Translations under genes and position numbers: made by a program
In this document: positions 1 through 8,770 of the stretch, one piece after another
Layout: each line of letters starts with the position of its first letter
Position numbering within the stretch: the stretch's first letter is position 1
Assembly: GCA_965207585.1 (NCBI GenBank)
Contig: CBDBMT010000003.1
Coordinates: forward strand, 1,612,001-1,676,000
Reading direction: 5' to 3'
Length of the DNA stretch: 64,000 bases
Source of the DNA: Bin87 sp965207585
GTDB lineage: Bacteria; Chloroflexota; Dehalococcoidia; Lucifugimonadales; UBA3495
Notes under the pieces: generated by a model
Told to the model about the DNA's origin: nothing
Databases searched by the model: none
What the model saw: the letters and a program-made list of their open reading frames with translations, nothing else

Positions 1-2
1 CC

Positions 3-2075
3 CACCGACTGGACCTGTCTCCGGGAATGGTGGTCGCCTTCGTCGAGGGGTTGACGCCCGAGATGTCGGAGAAGGTTGCCTACGTCACTCACGTCCCATC
101 CGGCTCTCAGGCGATTGTGGACGGCGACGGCAAGGTCGTGCAGCGACACGACGGACGCCCGGACGGCACGGACCACCTGGACGCGGTCCTGAACGACGGG
201 GATGCCATGGCCCGGATCCTCGAGGGTATCACCAACGGCGAGGACGCCAGGCCCCAGCCGCATACCATCAACTGGGTTCCAATGGTGATATTCGACGGCA
301 TCCATTACCTGAGGCGGTGGGAGCAGGTCGGGAAAATAACTCGCGCAGACATCAGCGACCTTACGACGGAACACCTGGGCTCGGAGCTCTACCGGGTTGC
401 CTTCCGGGGCGACGGGTATGCGGGCCCGTGGTACCACTATCAGGACGGTGACGCGACCTTCCTGAACCCGGGCACGCCGGTCTATGCGGTCCAGGGCTAC
501 TCACCAAAGTTCCGCCTGGCCACCCTGGATCAGGGCAGGCTGACGTTATACGAAGCCGACACCAACCCGTTCGCCAAGACCGGCGAGGATCTGCTGGACA
601 TTCGGGACAAGGTTGCGGCCATCGACATCCTTGAAGATGATGACGAAAACACGCTCCTGGCCACGATCGATGATCATCCTACCGTCGCACGGTTCGTTGA
701 CCTGGCGCTCGCGGCGCCCGTCAATCAGAACGACCGCGACCGGCGCGGACCGCGCTACTTTCTCCGTCTTCGCCTGGCCGACGGAACCTCGGTGGTCCGG
801 GTATTCAGGCCGGAGACGGGAGAGCTCTCCCGTGGCGTCATGACGGATCCTGAAGCGGCATCCATCGTGTCTGATGCGCTGCGAAACCGTCGCGCACCGG
901 ATCAGGCGACCACAAACCTATCGCCGAGTCCTGACACTTCGCCACTAAACAACGGCCCAGCCTCTGCGGTGGTTTTCCCGCGGCATGACGCACCGCTGGG
1001 TACGGACCGAGGCGAGGAGTACTTCGCCGGGCAACTCGTCCTGAGGGAGGGTTGCCTTCGCGCGGAAGTTTTGCCGAAATATGATCCCAATGATCCCGGA
1101 TCCTGGTTGATCATCTGGCCCAGCGGGTTCACGTTCGAAACCGAGGCCGAAACGGTGCGGGTGGTGGACGAACTTGGTCGGGTCGTTGCGCAGGTCGGCG
1201 ACTACGTCCGGCTCAGCCGCGCCGCATTCTCCTTTCAAGAGGCCGCAGAGAGGGAGTTGGTAAGGGGACTGTCGGAGGATTGCACAGAACCCTATTTCCT
1301 GGTGGGCGACGAGGTGAACGCCTTCGATCCTGGGTCCGAAGCCACTGAGCTCCACTTGTCAAACCCCGACGTCGTGTTTTTCAGGCAAAGGACTACGGTG
1401 GCACGGTACCAGACGATGATGACTGCGGCAGGGGTGGGGGAGCTCATTTTGGACGGCCAGTGCCTGCGGTTGAAAGATGGCTCCCCGAGAGAGTATTGGC
1501 CGACGATCATCTGGCCTGCCGGGTTCACGCCCCACGTCAACGAAGGTGTGGTCGAAATCCAAAACGGGGCTGGCCGCGTCATGGCACGGGTGGGAGATCA
1601 GATCGCCGGCGGCGGCGGCTTTTTCGACCGCAGCAGCGGGGATTGTCCCGGACCCATCTGGCAAGCCAACGATATGAAAACCCTGCCGGACGTCGAGGTC
1701 TACTTCCCGAAGCAGGATGGAACTCTCGCGCCAGAGGAGGGAACGGAGCTTTTCTCGGGAAAGCTGGTCCTGTGGGGCAAATGCTTGCAGGTATCGGACG
1801 ACGTCATCCGAGTGAGAGACCGGGTGTACGCCGGAATATCCCCGCTGATCATCTGGCCGCATGACTTCGCGCTCGGCAGGCAAGACGGGGTTGTGGGGAT
1901 AGTCGATGGAACCGGGAGCGTTGTCGCCCGCGTGGGAGATGAGGTCGAATTCGACGCCTTCAACCTCACCTACGAAGAGGCCAGGGAGCATGGCGGGCTT
2001 GCGGAGATAACGCCGGTCTGCTCGGGACCCTACTGGGCGGTGGGGGAGGCATTCGCTGCCGTGCCTGACCCGTAA
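3..2075 (+). CDS. Hypothetical protein with three internal IIWP repeats (5' end may lie outside the window)
   Basis: I do not recognise this protein. The frame is open to the window edge; the first ATG is at 27, so the 5' end may be missing. Counting from that ATG (682 residues), the C-terminal half holds three related units. Each has a G-x-L-x-L/I...C-L segment, then IIWP at residues 362, 494 and 608, then an acidic strand ending in a V-x-A-x-VGD turn. Units 1 and 3 end in a C-x-x-P-Y-x-x-VG segment; unit 2 has a shorter C-P-G-P-I version. The N-terminal 300 residues do not repeat. No signal peptide or membrane segment is visible from the ATG at 27. The repeats look like small beta-rich domains of about 115-130 residues; function is unknown. 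Confidence 0.75.
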   Translation, partial: HRLDLSPGMVVAFVEGLTPEMSEKVAYVTHVPSGSQAIVDGDGKVVQRHDGRPDGTDHLDAVLNDGDAMARILEGITNGEDARPQPHTINWVPMVIFDGIHYLRRWEQVGKITRADISDLTTEHLGSELYRVAFRGDGYAGPWYHYQDGDATFLNPGTPVYAVQGYSPKFRLATLDQGRLTLYEADTNPFAKTGEDLLDIRDKVAAIDILEDDDENTLLATIDDHPTVARFVDLALAAPVNQNDRDRRGPRYFLRLRLADGTSVVRVFRPETGELSRGVMTDPEAASIVSDALRNRRAPDQATTNLSPSPDTSPLNNGPASAVVFPRHDAPLGTDRGEEYFAGQLVLREGCLRAEVLPKYDPNDPGSWLIIWPSGFTFETEAETVRVVDELGRVVAQVGDYVRLSRAAFSFQEAAERELVRGLSEDCTEPYFLVGDEVNAFDPGSEATELHLSNPDVVFFRQRTTVARYQTMMTAAGVGELILDGQCLRLKDGSPREYWPTIIWPAGFTPHVNEGVVEIQNGAGRVMARVGDQIAGGGGFFDRSSGDCPGPIWQANDMKTLPDVEVYFPKQDGTLAPEEGTELFSGKLVLWGKCLQVSDDVIRVRDRVYAGISPLIIWPHDFALGRQDGVVGIVDGTGSVVARVGDEVEFDAFNLTYEEAREHGGLAEITPVCSGPYWAVGEAFAAVPDP

Positions 2076-2213
2076 GCTTGATCCGACTTTGGCGGCGCTT
2101 GAGTGCGAAATTCACTTTTCACCGCCCCACCGAGCTGAGAGGTTCGGCGCACGGGTCGTCTCGACGACAGTGCCGGTTAGTTCGTGCCGAACTTGGTGCA
2201 GAACGTCCCGGTA

Positions 2214-3071
2214 TCACTGAAACACCCGCAACTCGTGGGGTGGCGTCACCAGTCTTTCAGGGGACTCCATATTCAAGACGCCCCTGATCAGATAGTCGCC
2301 GGCAGGGACCGGTTCTCCCCGGCTGTTCACCTGCTCCCATTCGCCGACGAACTCCAGCTTCTCGCCGGGTAGCAACTTTCTGCCGTCCAAGGGCAATTGC
2401 CGAACTCGCGCGCACTGCCAGTTCCAGACCTCTTCGCCATCGGCGGTTGTGATTATGAAGTCATGGGGCGGCCGGCCACCGGTGAAGAACCGGATCGGTT
2501 TGTAGCTCGTGTTTCGCAGCTTCAGCTTCAGGAACACAGTGTCCCCGTAGGGCGCTGTGGACGCGGCTTCCACTGAGTAGTCAATGGCGCGAAGGAACTT
2601 CTTGCTTGGAGTTCTCCCCATGTTGTCGAGGCGCCATAGCGCGCCGGTCGGACATCCAACGTCAATTGCGACGGCCTCCCGGGGGATGTTCGCCCGGGCA
2701 ATGGCAGCCTCTAACTGCTCGCGCGCACCCCGCAGCGGGAGTAGAGCGATCTCGATTCGAAGCTTCCGTTCATCCAGGCCGGACATCGACAAACCTCGGA
2801 TTGGACCGGCCTTCCCCAAAGCCTGGTACCACGCCCTCAGTTCGGCGATTCTGGCGTCGGCCGTCGGTGGCTTGGGCCAGGCGGTCCAGGTGGGCGCACG
2901 CGTCGGTTCCCGGACGGCCGTCGTTGGAAGGGTCATAGCAGTGGGCGCACGCGTCGAATCCCAGACAGCCGATGTTGGAGGTATCGTAGCGGTGGGCGTG
3001 GCCGGCGGTGGTTCGTTTACGCATCCGGCTATTGCCAGGACACCGGCAAGCAGAAAAGCGACCTTGAACAT
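2214..3071 (-). CDS. Lipoprotein with BsuPI-like domain
   Basis: The start is set at the ATG whose product opens MFKVAFLLAGVLAIAGC, a signal peptide ending in a lipobox (residues 14-17), so the mature protein is probably anchored by lipid at Cys17. A Thr/Pro-rich linker of about 40 residues follows, with a repeated pattern around T-R-A-P-T. The C-terminal part (about 185-286) reads as a beta-sandwich of the BsuPI (intracellular proteinase inhibitor) type: F-L-K-L-K-L-R-N-T-S, then F-x-G-G-R-P-P-H-D-F, then L-x-P-G-E-K-L-E-F. The frame stays open upstream to 3305, but that part has no signal peptide. The domain call is from motif memory; a protease-inhibitor role is not implied. Confidence 0.72.
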   Translation of the reverse strand: MFKVAFLLAGVLAIAGCVNEPPPATPTATIPPTSAVWDSTRAPTAMTLPTTAVREPTRAPTWTAWPKPPTADARIAELRAWYQALGKAGPIRGLSMSGLDERKLRIEIALLPLRGAREQLEAAIARANIPREAVAIDVGCPTGALWRLDNMGRTPSKKFLRAIDYSVEAASTAPYGDTVFLKLKLRNTSYKPIRFFTGGRPPHDFIITTADGEEVWNWQCARVRQLPLDGRKLLPGEKLEFVGEWEQVNSRGEPVPAGDYLIRGVLNMESPERLVTPPHELRVFQ

Positions 3072-3163
3072 CAGCGAGCCACCCACGCTACAGGATCGAC
3101 CGCGCGAACGATTCCCGTAGGCGCCCTGGATCCGCTCGGCATTGCCGCCCCATTCCAAGGGGT

Positions 3164-3720
3164 TCAGCCACCCGAGTTCTCGGCCTGGAACAGCAACACT
3201 TGATGGGAATCCGTCAGGACCACCAGCCGGTCCCCGAATATCATGTAGCGCCGCAGCTGGGGCAGAAGTTCCAGATAGCGTTCGCCTTGCATTGCTGCGT
3301 TCCACTCACTCGTTTCCACTCCATCCTCGCGTGGGCACTCTCCGTCCGGCAAATCGTCGAACACGGGATCTAACCCAGCCAACCCATCTGTCACGCTCTC
3401 TCCCGGCCTCACCATGGAGAGGCTCAGGTCGTCGCGACGGGATTCCCTGCGGTCCACGGTCCCACCGACGGTCGTCCCCGTGAACCTGGCCACGATTTCC
3501 GACCCAGGGAGCATGTTCTCCACGCACGGCGGCCCTCCATACCGGGATTCATCCCGACGCACTTCGATGAACGACCGCAGACGCCACTCGGCCTCCGCAA
3601 TGTTGTCCACCGCCGGCATGAGTTCCTCGAAGTCCACCGGGGTTCCCGAGCCCGTGCGGATGCGCAGCAGCCTGATCCCATCCTCCTCGCGTACGGCATG
3701 CCTTTCCCATCCCCCTATGT
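3164..3720 (-). pseudogene. META-domain-like protein, 5' end removed by the insertion element
   Basis: The frame encodes a short protein whose C-terminal part resembles META/HslJ-type domains: a L-P-G-S-E-I-x-A-R-F strand, a Y-L-E-L-L segment, then I-F-G-D-R-L-V-V-L and L-L-F-Q. The reading frame runs without a stop or a good start right up to 3720, where the mobile element begins. The GTG at 3637 is the first usable start, but coding-like sequence (E-E-D-G-I-R-L-L-R-I-R-T) lies upstream of it. I infer that the element cut off the 5' end of the gene. The missing part is not visible beyond 4957. It could still be translated from 3637 as a 157-residue protein. Confidence 0.5.
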
Positions 3721-4623
3721 CTAAACTGAAGCCAAGGTGAGATTTACATTTGCAGGTCGGGGAGGATTGGCTTGGGTGTCGTCAATCAATTTGTCGGCTT
3801 TTGCTTGCAGCACGGTTTGGCAGCGGCGTTTGACTTCTTCGTGTCGCGGGGTCAGATCAGTGAAAAAGCCGCCCACTTTCTCCCGGACTGCGGCACGGGT
3901 TCCCAGGCACTGGTTGGCGGTTGCTTCCTGGCGCACCCAGCCCCAAATAGCCTCGTCAGCGTTGAAGCCCGGACTGTAGCTGGGCAGAGCCTGTCCCGTA
4001 CTTGATACGGGGTTCACCAGGCGCAGGTTCAGGTTGGGTGTGGTGAGATAAGCCCGGATAGCATCGCCCCGATGGGCCGGGGAGTTGTCCCAAATCACGA
4101 TCAGCGGTTCGGGGTGTTGACCCCGCAGTTGCCGCAGGAAGGCAATGGAGGTCCCGGCGTTGCTGTTGCCCTCCAGTTCCATCACCGCCACCTCGCCGGT
4201 TTCCAGGCACACCGCCGAGTAGTAGCTGACTTTCTCACCTCGGCGCGGACTGGTGGAATCCACCAGCGCCGGTTCGCCTTTCAGCACCCACTTGCCCCGT
4301 AGATCAGCGTCCGCTGAGACTGTCCCCTCCGCCAGCCACAGCCGACATCTCCTGGGCTGCCGGGCTGGCATCTTCAGCCCCTCCCGCCGCCAGATCCGCT
4401 CCACCCTCTTGTGGTTCACCTTCCACCCAGCGCGTCTCCGCACGGCGGTGATCCGTCGGTAACCGTACCGACCGAGCCGCGAAGCCAATCCCACAATGTC
4501 GTTGGTCAAAGCCTGCTCGTCATTCCTGACTGACGGCTCATGGCGCTGGGTAGAGCGGGGCTGTGCCAACACCCGACAGGCCCGGCGCTCCGATACACCA
4601 AGCACTGACCGGACGTGTTCCAC
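3721..4623 (-). pseudogene. In-frame chimeric transposase (IS3 OrfB N-terminus, IS630 C-terminus)
   Basis: The 300-residue frame is two different transposases. Residues 1 to about 103 are the IS3 OrfB N-terminal region with its HTH_21 part (R-Y-G-Y-R-R-I-T, then N-H-K-R-V-E-R-I-W-R-R-E-G-L). From A-D-A-D-L-R-G-K-W onward it is the IS630 DDE domain, nearly identical to the copy at 12311. The join removes all IS3 catalytic acidic residues and also removes the first IS630 Asp, which in the other copy sits in F-F-A-D-E-A-H-F. The later IS630 D of I-W-D-N-S-P-A-H is kept. By known DDE chemistry the product should be inactive. The start is a GTG that in a normal IS3 would be read by frameshift from orfA. 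Confidence 0.8.
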
Positions 4624-4646
4624 GCAGCCACGGCGACGGGCTGGGC

Positions 4647-4924
4647 TCAGAAGTTTCCCTCAGCGGCCTCCTTGAGATCTGATTGTCCAGGGTGAGTTCG
4701 GCCACCGTTCGCTTGAGCCGGCTGTTTTCGGTCTCCAACTGCTTCAGGCGCCGGGCCTGGTCGACGCGAAGACCGCCGTACTCGGCGCGCTATCTGTAGA
4801 AAGTCTGCTCCGATACCCCGATAAGCCGGTTGGGTTCGGCAACCGTGCTGCCGGTGGCGATGATCACCTCCGCCTCCCTGAGATTGTTGATGATTTCCTC
4901 AGCCGTGTGTTTCTTCTTCGGCAC
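4647..4924 (-). pseudogene. IS3-family OrfA, broken by a stop and a frameshift
   Basis: Reading from the GTG at 4924 gives a typical OrfA (HTH_8-type) start: P-K-K-K-H-T-A-E-E-I-I, then A-E-P-N-R-L-I-G-V-S-E-Q-T-F-Y-R. A TAG at 4792-4790 stands where the family has Trp (F-Y-R-W-R-x-E-Y-G-G). The frame then continues with the leucine-zipper-like Q-L-E-T-E-N-S-R-L-K-R and E-L-T-L-D-N-Q-I. One base appears to be missing near 4676, so the usual L-K-E-A-A-E-G-N-F ending is read out of frame; its normal TGA would be 4649-4647. Together these show that the IS3 half is no longer autonomous. Confidence 0.75.
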
Positions 4925-4957
4925 ATCTGATCCCCCTTGTTGCCCAGGATCCTAACA

Positions 4958-5452
4958 TCGATCCAGGATCGGTTTTCGGGGGTCAGGTCACTGCGACATG
5001 GGGATGGCAAGCAACGCTTCGGGTTGAACCGGAGCACCGTGGCCACCACCGGCAGGCTGCAACGGCTACCCGTGGGACTGCTGCTGCCTGCCGATATTAG
5101 GTGGAATACGGGTATCGCCGACTTTCCGACGACAGATCTGCTCCCGAGGCAAGATCGGCATCTTGAACCTGGGTTACGAATACTTTCTCGCCAATCCCGA
5201 CCCACCCGACAACTTCATCACCATTCACCGCGACTAAACCGGGTACGCGTGACGGCCTCTGGGGCATTGACCCTGGTTTGTTTCTACAGAGCCGACCTTT
5301 CCAGTGAGGTTTCGAGATGGGATTGGCCGGTGGTCGGGCCGCATTGATCGGGGGGCAGGCCACCATCATGTTATTCAAACTGCTGGTGTAAAGTTGGGCA
5401 TGGGCCGAGTTGTCCAAAGCAAATCACAAGGCGAATCGACAGGAGGAAAGCC
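4958..5452. other. About 495 bases with no gene I can support
   Basis: No open frame here has both a credible start and family similarity. A minus-strand stretch around 5097-5300 (V-A-V-N-G-D-E-V-V-G-W-V) faintly resembles the second strand of GNAT acetyltransferases, but it lacks the acetyl-CoA loop. A plus-strand stretch ending at 5237 is equally short. It may be debris left beside the hybrid element. The last bases carry the ribosome binding site AGGAGG for the next gene. Confidence 0.4.
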
Positions 5453-6211
5453 ATGACAGTGCTGGCGGACTATGCCAACAAATACGAGACGGTTAGCGTG
5501 CAACGGGAGGACGGGATCCTTCAGGTGACGTTTCACACCGGGGACGGGAGCCTGCTCTGGGGTGAGGCGTCGCACCGGGAACTGGGTTACGCCTTCGCCG
5601 ACATTGGAGCAGACCCCGACAACAAGGTGGTCATCCTCACCGGGACTGGCGACGACTATTGCGCTAACTTCGAGCCCAACCGACCCACCCGCCGCATGCC
5701 TCAGGACTGGGACAAGACCTACTGGGAGGGCAAGCGGCTGTTGACCAACCTGCTGGAGATCGAAGTGCCCGTCATCGGCGCGGTCAACGGTCCGGCAACC
5801 ATCCACGCCGAGATACCGGTGATGTCCGATATCGTCCTGGCATCAGAAACCGCCACCTTCCAGGACGCTCCCCACTTCCCGCGCGGCGTGGTGCCCGGCG
5901 ACGGCGTTCACGTGATCTGGCCCCTGGTTCTGGGACAGAACCGGGGCCGGCACTTCCTGCTGACCGGTCGGACCCTATCGGCACGGGAAGCCCTGGACCT
6001 GGGCGTGGTGGCCGAAGTGCTCCCCAAGGACGAACTGCTGCCCCGGGCCTGGGAAGTTGCCCGCCAGTTGGCGGAACGGCCGCCGCTGACGCTGCGCTAC
6101 ACCCGCGTCGCTCTGACGCTGCAGCTGAAGCGGCAGATGCAGGACATGCTGGGATACGGCCTGGCGGTGGAGGGTCTGGCTGCGGTGGACGTGTCGCTCT
6201 CGCAAGGCTAG
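5453..6211 (+). CDS. Crotonase-fold hydrolase resembling 6-oxocamphor hydrolase
   Basis: A 252-residue crotonase. The N-terminal strands end in V-V-I-L-T-G-T-G, followed by the P-V-I-G-A-V-N-G-P oxyanion region. The centre closely follows the beta-diketone hydrolase CamK (6-oxocamphor hydrolase): H118, H141 and D150 fall where I recall His122, His145 and Asp154 of that enzyme, within I-H-A-E-I-P and P-H-F-P-R-G-V-V-P-G-D-G. The usual enoyl-CoA hydratase glutamates are absent. I therefore infer C-C bond cleavage of a beta-diketone or a similar reaction rather than hydration. AGGAGG lies 7 bases before the ATG. It stands alone, upstream of the amidohydrolase gene. Confidence 0.82.
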   Translation: MTVLADYANKYETVSVQREDGILQVTFHTGDGSLLWGEASHRELGYAFADIGADPDNKVVILTGTGDDYCANFEPNRPTRRMPQDWDKTYWEGKRLLTNLLEIEVPVIGAVNGPATIHAEIPVMSDIVLASETATFQDAPHFPRGVVPGDGVHVIWPLVLGQNRGRHFLLTGRTLSAREALDLGVVAEVLPKDELLPRAWEVARQLAERPPLTLRYTRVALTLQLKRQMQDMLGYGLAVEGLAAVDVSLSQG

Positions 6212-6594
6212 CATCGGGCTGGTCGGTCGCTCCGTGTCCATGCCGGGACCCGAAACACGCGAGAGCCTTTATTCCCAGCATGGTACGACGTCAATCCTCG
6301 TGACGGTGACCACTTGACGCAAGAGGCCGACGTTTCTTCATCTGGCCCAAGGGGACGCGATTGAGGTGGCCAAGCTGGCGGGCTGTCCATTTGCGAGATG
6401 TCGAGGGAGTCGAGTCTCCGCGGAGGCACCGGCATGGACACGGGACATTTTCGTTGAGCACTGATGCAGGCACTGTAGCCCGATACCCCGATGACATCGG
6501 TGTGAATGCCGATTTTTCAACATTCAGATTGTTCCGACTCCAGATTTTCCTTCCGTTGCCACTCCTGCAAGGTTTCCGCCGGTTTTTGGGATGT
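6212..6594. other. Intergenic stretch, no gene seen
   Basis: Only short overlapping frames without recognisable content occur here on either strand. The stretch leads into the regulatory palindrome and promoter that precede the amidohydrolase gene. Confidence 0.4.
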
Positions 6595-6645
6595 GTTATT
6601 CGAGCGAATAACAATTATTGACACCAACCATGGGGGCAATTTAGA
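6595..6645 (+). promoter_or_regulatory. Promoter with adjacent palindrome upstream of the Rieske-amidohydrolase gene
   Basis: A perfect palindrome GTTATTCG-AG-CGAATAAC lies at 6595-6612. Five bases on is TTGACA (6618-6623), then TTTAGA (6640-6645) after a 16-base spacer. The region is much more AT-rich than its surroundings. The palindrome abuts the -35 element and could be an operator. The 5' leader to the ATG at 6729 would be about 75 bases. The -10 match is weak. Confidence 0.42.
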
Positions 6646-6728
6646 CTGGCATCAGGGCGAATTCTCAACGAATTTCGTCGTAATATCATGGCAAAATCTC
6701 CGGTGTTTATTCCATTGAGGAGGATCCA

Positions 6729-8750
6729 ATGGCGGATTACGACATTATCGTCAGAAAGGGCACGATAGTTGATGGAACGCGGACGCCGCGGTACGTCAGC
6801 GACATAGCCATCAAAGACGGCAGGATCGCCAAGATTGGCGGGTTGAACGGCGGCACCGCTGACCGAGTGATTGACGCAGAAGGGTTGATCGTAGCGCCGG
6901 GGTTCGTGGACCTGCACACGCACTACGACGCCCAGATCTTCTGGGACCCCTACTGCACCCTGTCGGGCTGGCACGGCGTCACGTCCGTGGCCCTGGGCAA
7001 CTGCGGGTTCGGCTTTGCGCCGTCGCGGGTGGAGGACCAGGACCGGGCGATGCTCAGCATGACCCGGAACGAGGCCATTCCCTACGACGCCATGAAGGAA
7101 GGGATGCCCTGGAATTGGGTGACGTTCCCGGACTTCATGGAAAGCCTCAGCAACACTCCCAAGGGGGTGAACTGCCTGACCTACGTCCCGCTGACGCCGC
7201 TGTACGCTTGGGTCATGGGCTGGGACGAGGCGAAGACGCGCCGTCCCACGGAGGACGAGCTGCAGGAAATGGTACGGCTCATCCACGAGGCCATGGACGC
7301 CGGCGCATGTGGCTGGTCAGCCCAGGTGCTGGGTGTGAACTCGGTGCAGCGTGACTACGATGGCACCCCGATGATCACCGATATGCTGTCCGAGCACGAG
7401 GTGCTGACCTTCGCCAAGGTGCTGGCCGACCGGGACGAGGGTTTCATCGAGTTGGCTTACCAGGAGACCGGCGAAGAAGGACGACCTTTGGGTGAAGGGG
7501 CTCGTCTGTTCTTTGAAAAGGTAGCCGAGGTCTCGAACCGCCCGGTGCTTTACCAGACGGTATCTCCCAATTCCGTACACCCTGAACAGCACCGCGAGCG
7601 CATCCGCTGGCTGGAGAGCTGCGCGGAGCGTGGCCTGCGAGTTTACGGACAGGGCAATACCCGTCGTGGTGGCTTTGAGCTCACCTTCGAAGACTGGAAC
7701 CTGTTCGACGATACCCCCATGTGGCGCGAGGTCACCCTGGGCGACAAGGCCACCAGGAAAGCCAAGATGTCCGACCCGGAGATGCGCCAGAAACTGAAGG
7801 AGGAATGGGACTCGGGACGGCGTCCCACCCAGGTCACCCCCGGCTCCGTGGGCAGCCTTCAGGTGATGACCCGGAAGGTGAAGATCGATATTGGCGCCGA
7901 AACGGACTTCACCCGCATGCCGGCCAAAGTAAATGTCAACGGCGCTGACTACTTCCTAGTCAACACCCGCGACGGCTACAAGTTGCTGTCGGTCACCTGC
8001 CCCCACCAGGGTGGCTGCGTGGACGACGACGGGGACAAGTTCGTCTGTGATACCCACGGCTACGAGTACGAACATGACGGCGGACGGTGCATCACCAACG
8101 GCGACCTGCGCCTGAAGTCCTTCGTCGTCAACGTCGTCGATGGGCGCATGATTGCACTGGCCCCGGACGAGACTGAGGCGTCCAGCCCGCAGGCCGGCCT
8201 CACCGTTCAGCAAATCGCCGACGAACAGGGCAAGCACGTTATCGACGCGCTGCTGGACATGTGCGTGGAGGACGACCTGGCGACGGAGTTCTATGCCGAC
8301 ACGCAAGGCCGCGATGTGGCGCAGTACACGGCAGAGGTGCTGGACTCCAACCACGTCGTCGCGGGAGTTTCCGACGGCGGCGCCCACGTCAAGTTCCTTA
8401 CCGCCGGCATCTACCCGACGGACATGTTGGCCTGGCTGGTGCGCGACGAACAGGTCATCACGCTGGAGGACGCCCACTTCAAGCTGTCGTACCTGCCGGC
8501 GCACTTCGGCGGGTTCCAGGACCGTGGCGCGCTGCGCGAAGGCGCGCCGGCGGACATGGTCATCTATGACCTGGAGAGGCTGGAAGTGCTACCGTCCGAG
8601 GTGGCCGAGGACCTGCCTGGCGGCGAGTGGCGCCGTATCCAGAAGGCCAAGGGCTACCGCTGGACGCTGGTGAACGGCGAAGTCACCTTTGAGGACGGCG
8701 AACCCACCGGCGCGATGCCTGGGCTCCTGCTGCGGAACGGGCGGGGATAG
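6729..8750 (+). CDS. N-acyl-D-amino-acid deacylase-type amidohydrolase with inserted Rieske domain
   Basis: The 673-residue protein begins as a D-aminoacylase/amidohydrolase_3 enzyme. It has a beta-sandwich strand D-G-R-I-A-K-I-G, the metal site H63-x-H65 in D-L-H-T-H-Y-D-A, and the family motif N-C-G-F-G-F-A-P (91-98). The C-terminal barrel has S-D-G-G-A-H (548-553) and ends with A-D-M-V-I-Y-D and V-N-G-E. Between about residues 370 and 475 sits a separate domain with C424-P-H426 and C440-D-T-H443, the ligand pattern C-x-H...C-x2-H of a Rieske [2Fe-2S] cluster; the 13-residue gap is slightly short. Relatives I recall are about 560 residues without this insert. The reading frame is uninterrupted through both borders. 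AGGAGG precedes the ATG. Confidence 0.85.
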   Translation: MADYDIIVRKGTIVDGTRTPRYVSDIAIKDGRIAKIGGLNGGTADRVIDAEGLIVAPGFVDLHTHYDAQIFWDPYCTLSGWHGVTSVALGNCGFGFAPSRVEDQDRAMLSMTRNEAIPYDAMKEGMPWNWVTFPDFMESLSNTPKGVNCLTYVPLTPLYAWVMGWDEAKTRRPTEDELQEMVRLIHEAMDAGACGWSAQVLGVNSVQRDYDGTPMITDMLSEHEVLTFAKVLADRDEGFIELAYQETGEEGRPLGEGARLFFEKVAEVSNRPVLYQTVSPNSVHPEQHRERIRWLESCAERGLRVYGQGNTRRGGFELTFEDWNLFDDTPMWREVTLGDKATRKAKMSDPEMRQKLKEEWDSGRRPTQVTPGSVGSLQVMTRKVKIDIGAETDFTRMPAKVNVNGADYFLVNTRDGYKLLSVTCPHQGGCVDDDGDKFVCDTHGYEYEHDGGRCITNGDLRLKSFVVNVVDGRMIALAPDETEASSPQAGLTVQQIADEQGKHVIDALLDMCVEDDLATEFYADTQGRDVAQYTAEVLDSNHVVAGVSDGGAHVKFLTAGIYPTDMLAWLVRDEQVITLEDAHFKLSYLPAHFGGFQDRGALREGAPADMVIYDLERLEVLPSEVAEDLPGGEWRRIQKAKGYRWTLVNGEVTFEDGEPTGAMPGLLLRNGRG

Positions 8751-8770
8751 ACCCTCTCCCGTGGGGCGTA

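Larger units (their letters stand above)
3721..4957. mobile_element. Hybrid insertion element: IS630 right part joined to IS3 left part
   Basis: Bases 3721 to about 4314 match the end of the complete IS630 copy at 12311-12904 with about 15 differences by eye. They include the terminal CTAAACTGAAGCCAAGGTGA end next to a TA. From about 4315 to 4957 the sequence is instead an IS3-family element carrying orfA and the start of orfB; its probable outer end is the TGTTAGGATCC (minus strand) at 4957. The transposase frame continues in phase across the join. Both halves have lost essential parts (see the transposase entries), so the unit looks dead. The IS3 outer end is the less certain boundary. Confidence 0.75.

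Noticed and set aside
5097..5417. A GNAT acetyltransferase gene on the minus strand
   Set aside because: Only one strand motif is faintly similar and the acetyl-CoA-binding loop is missing.
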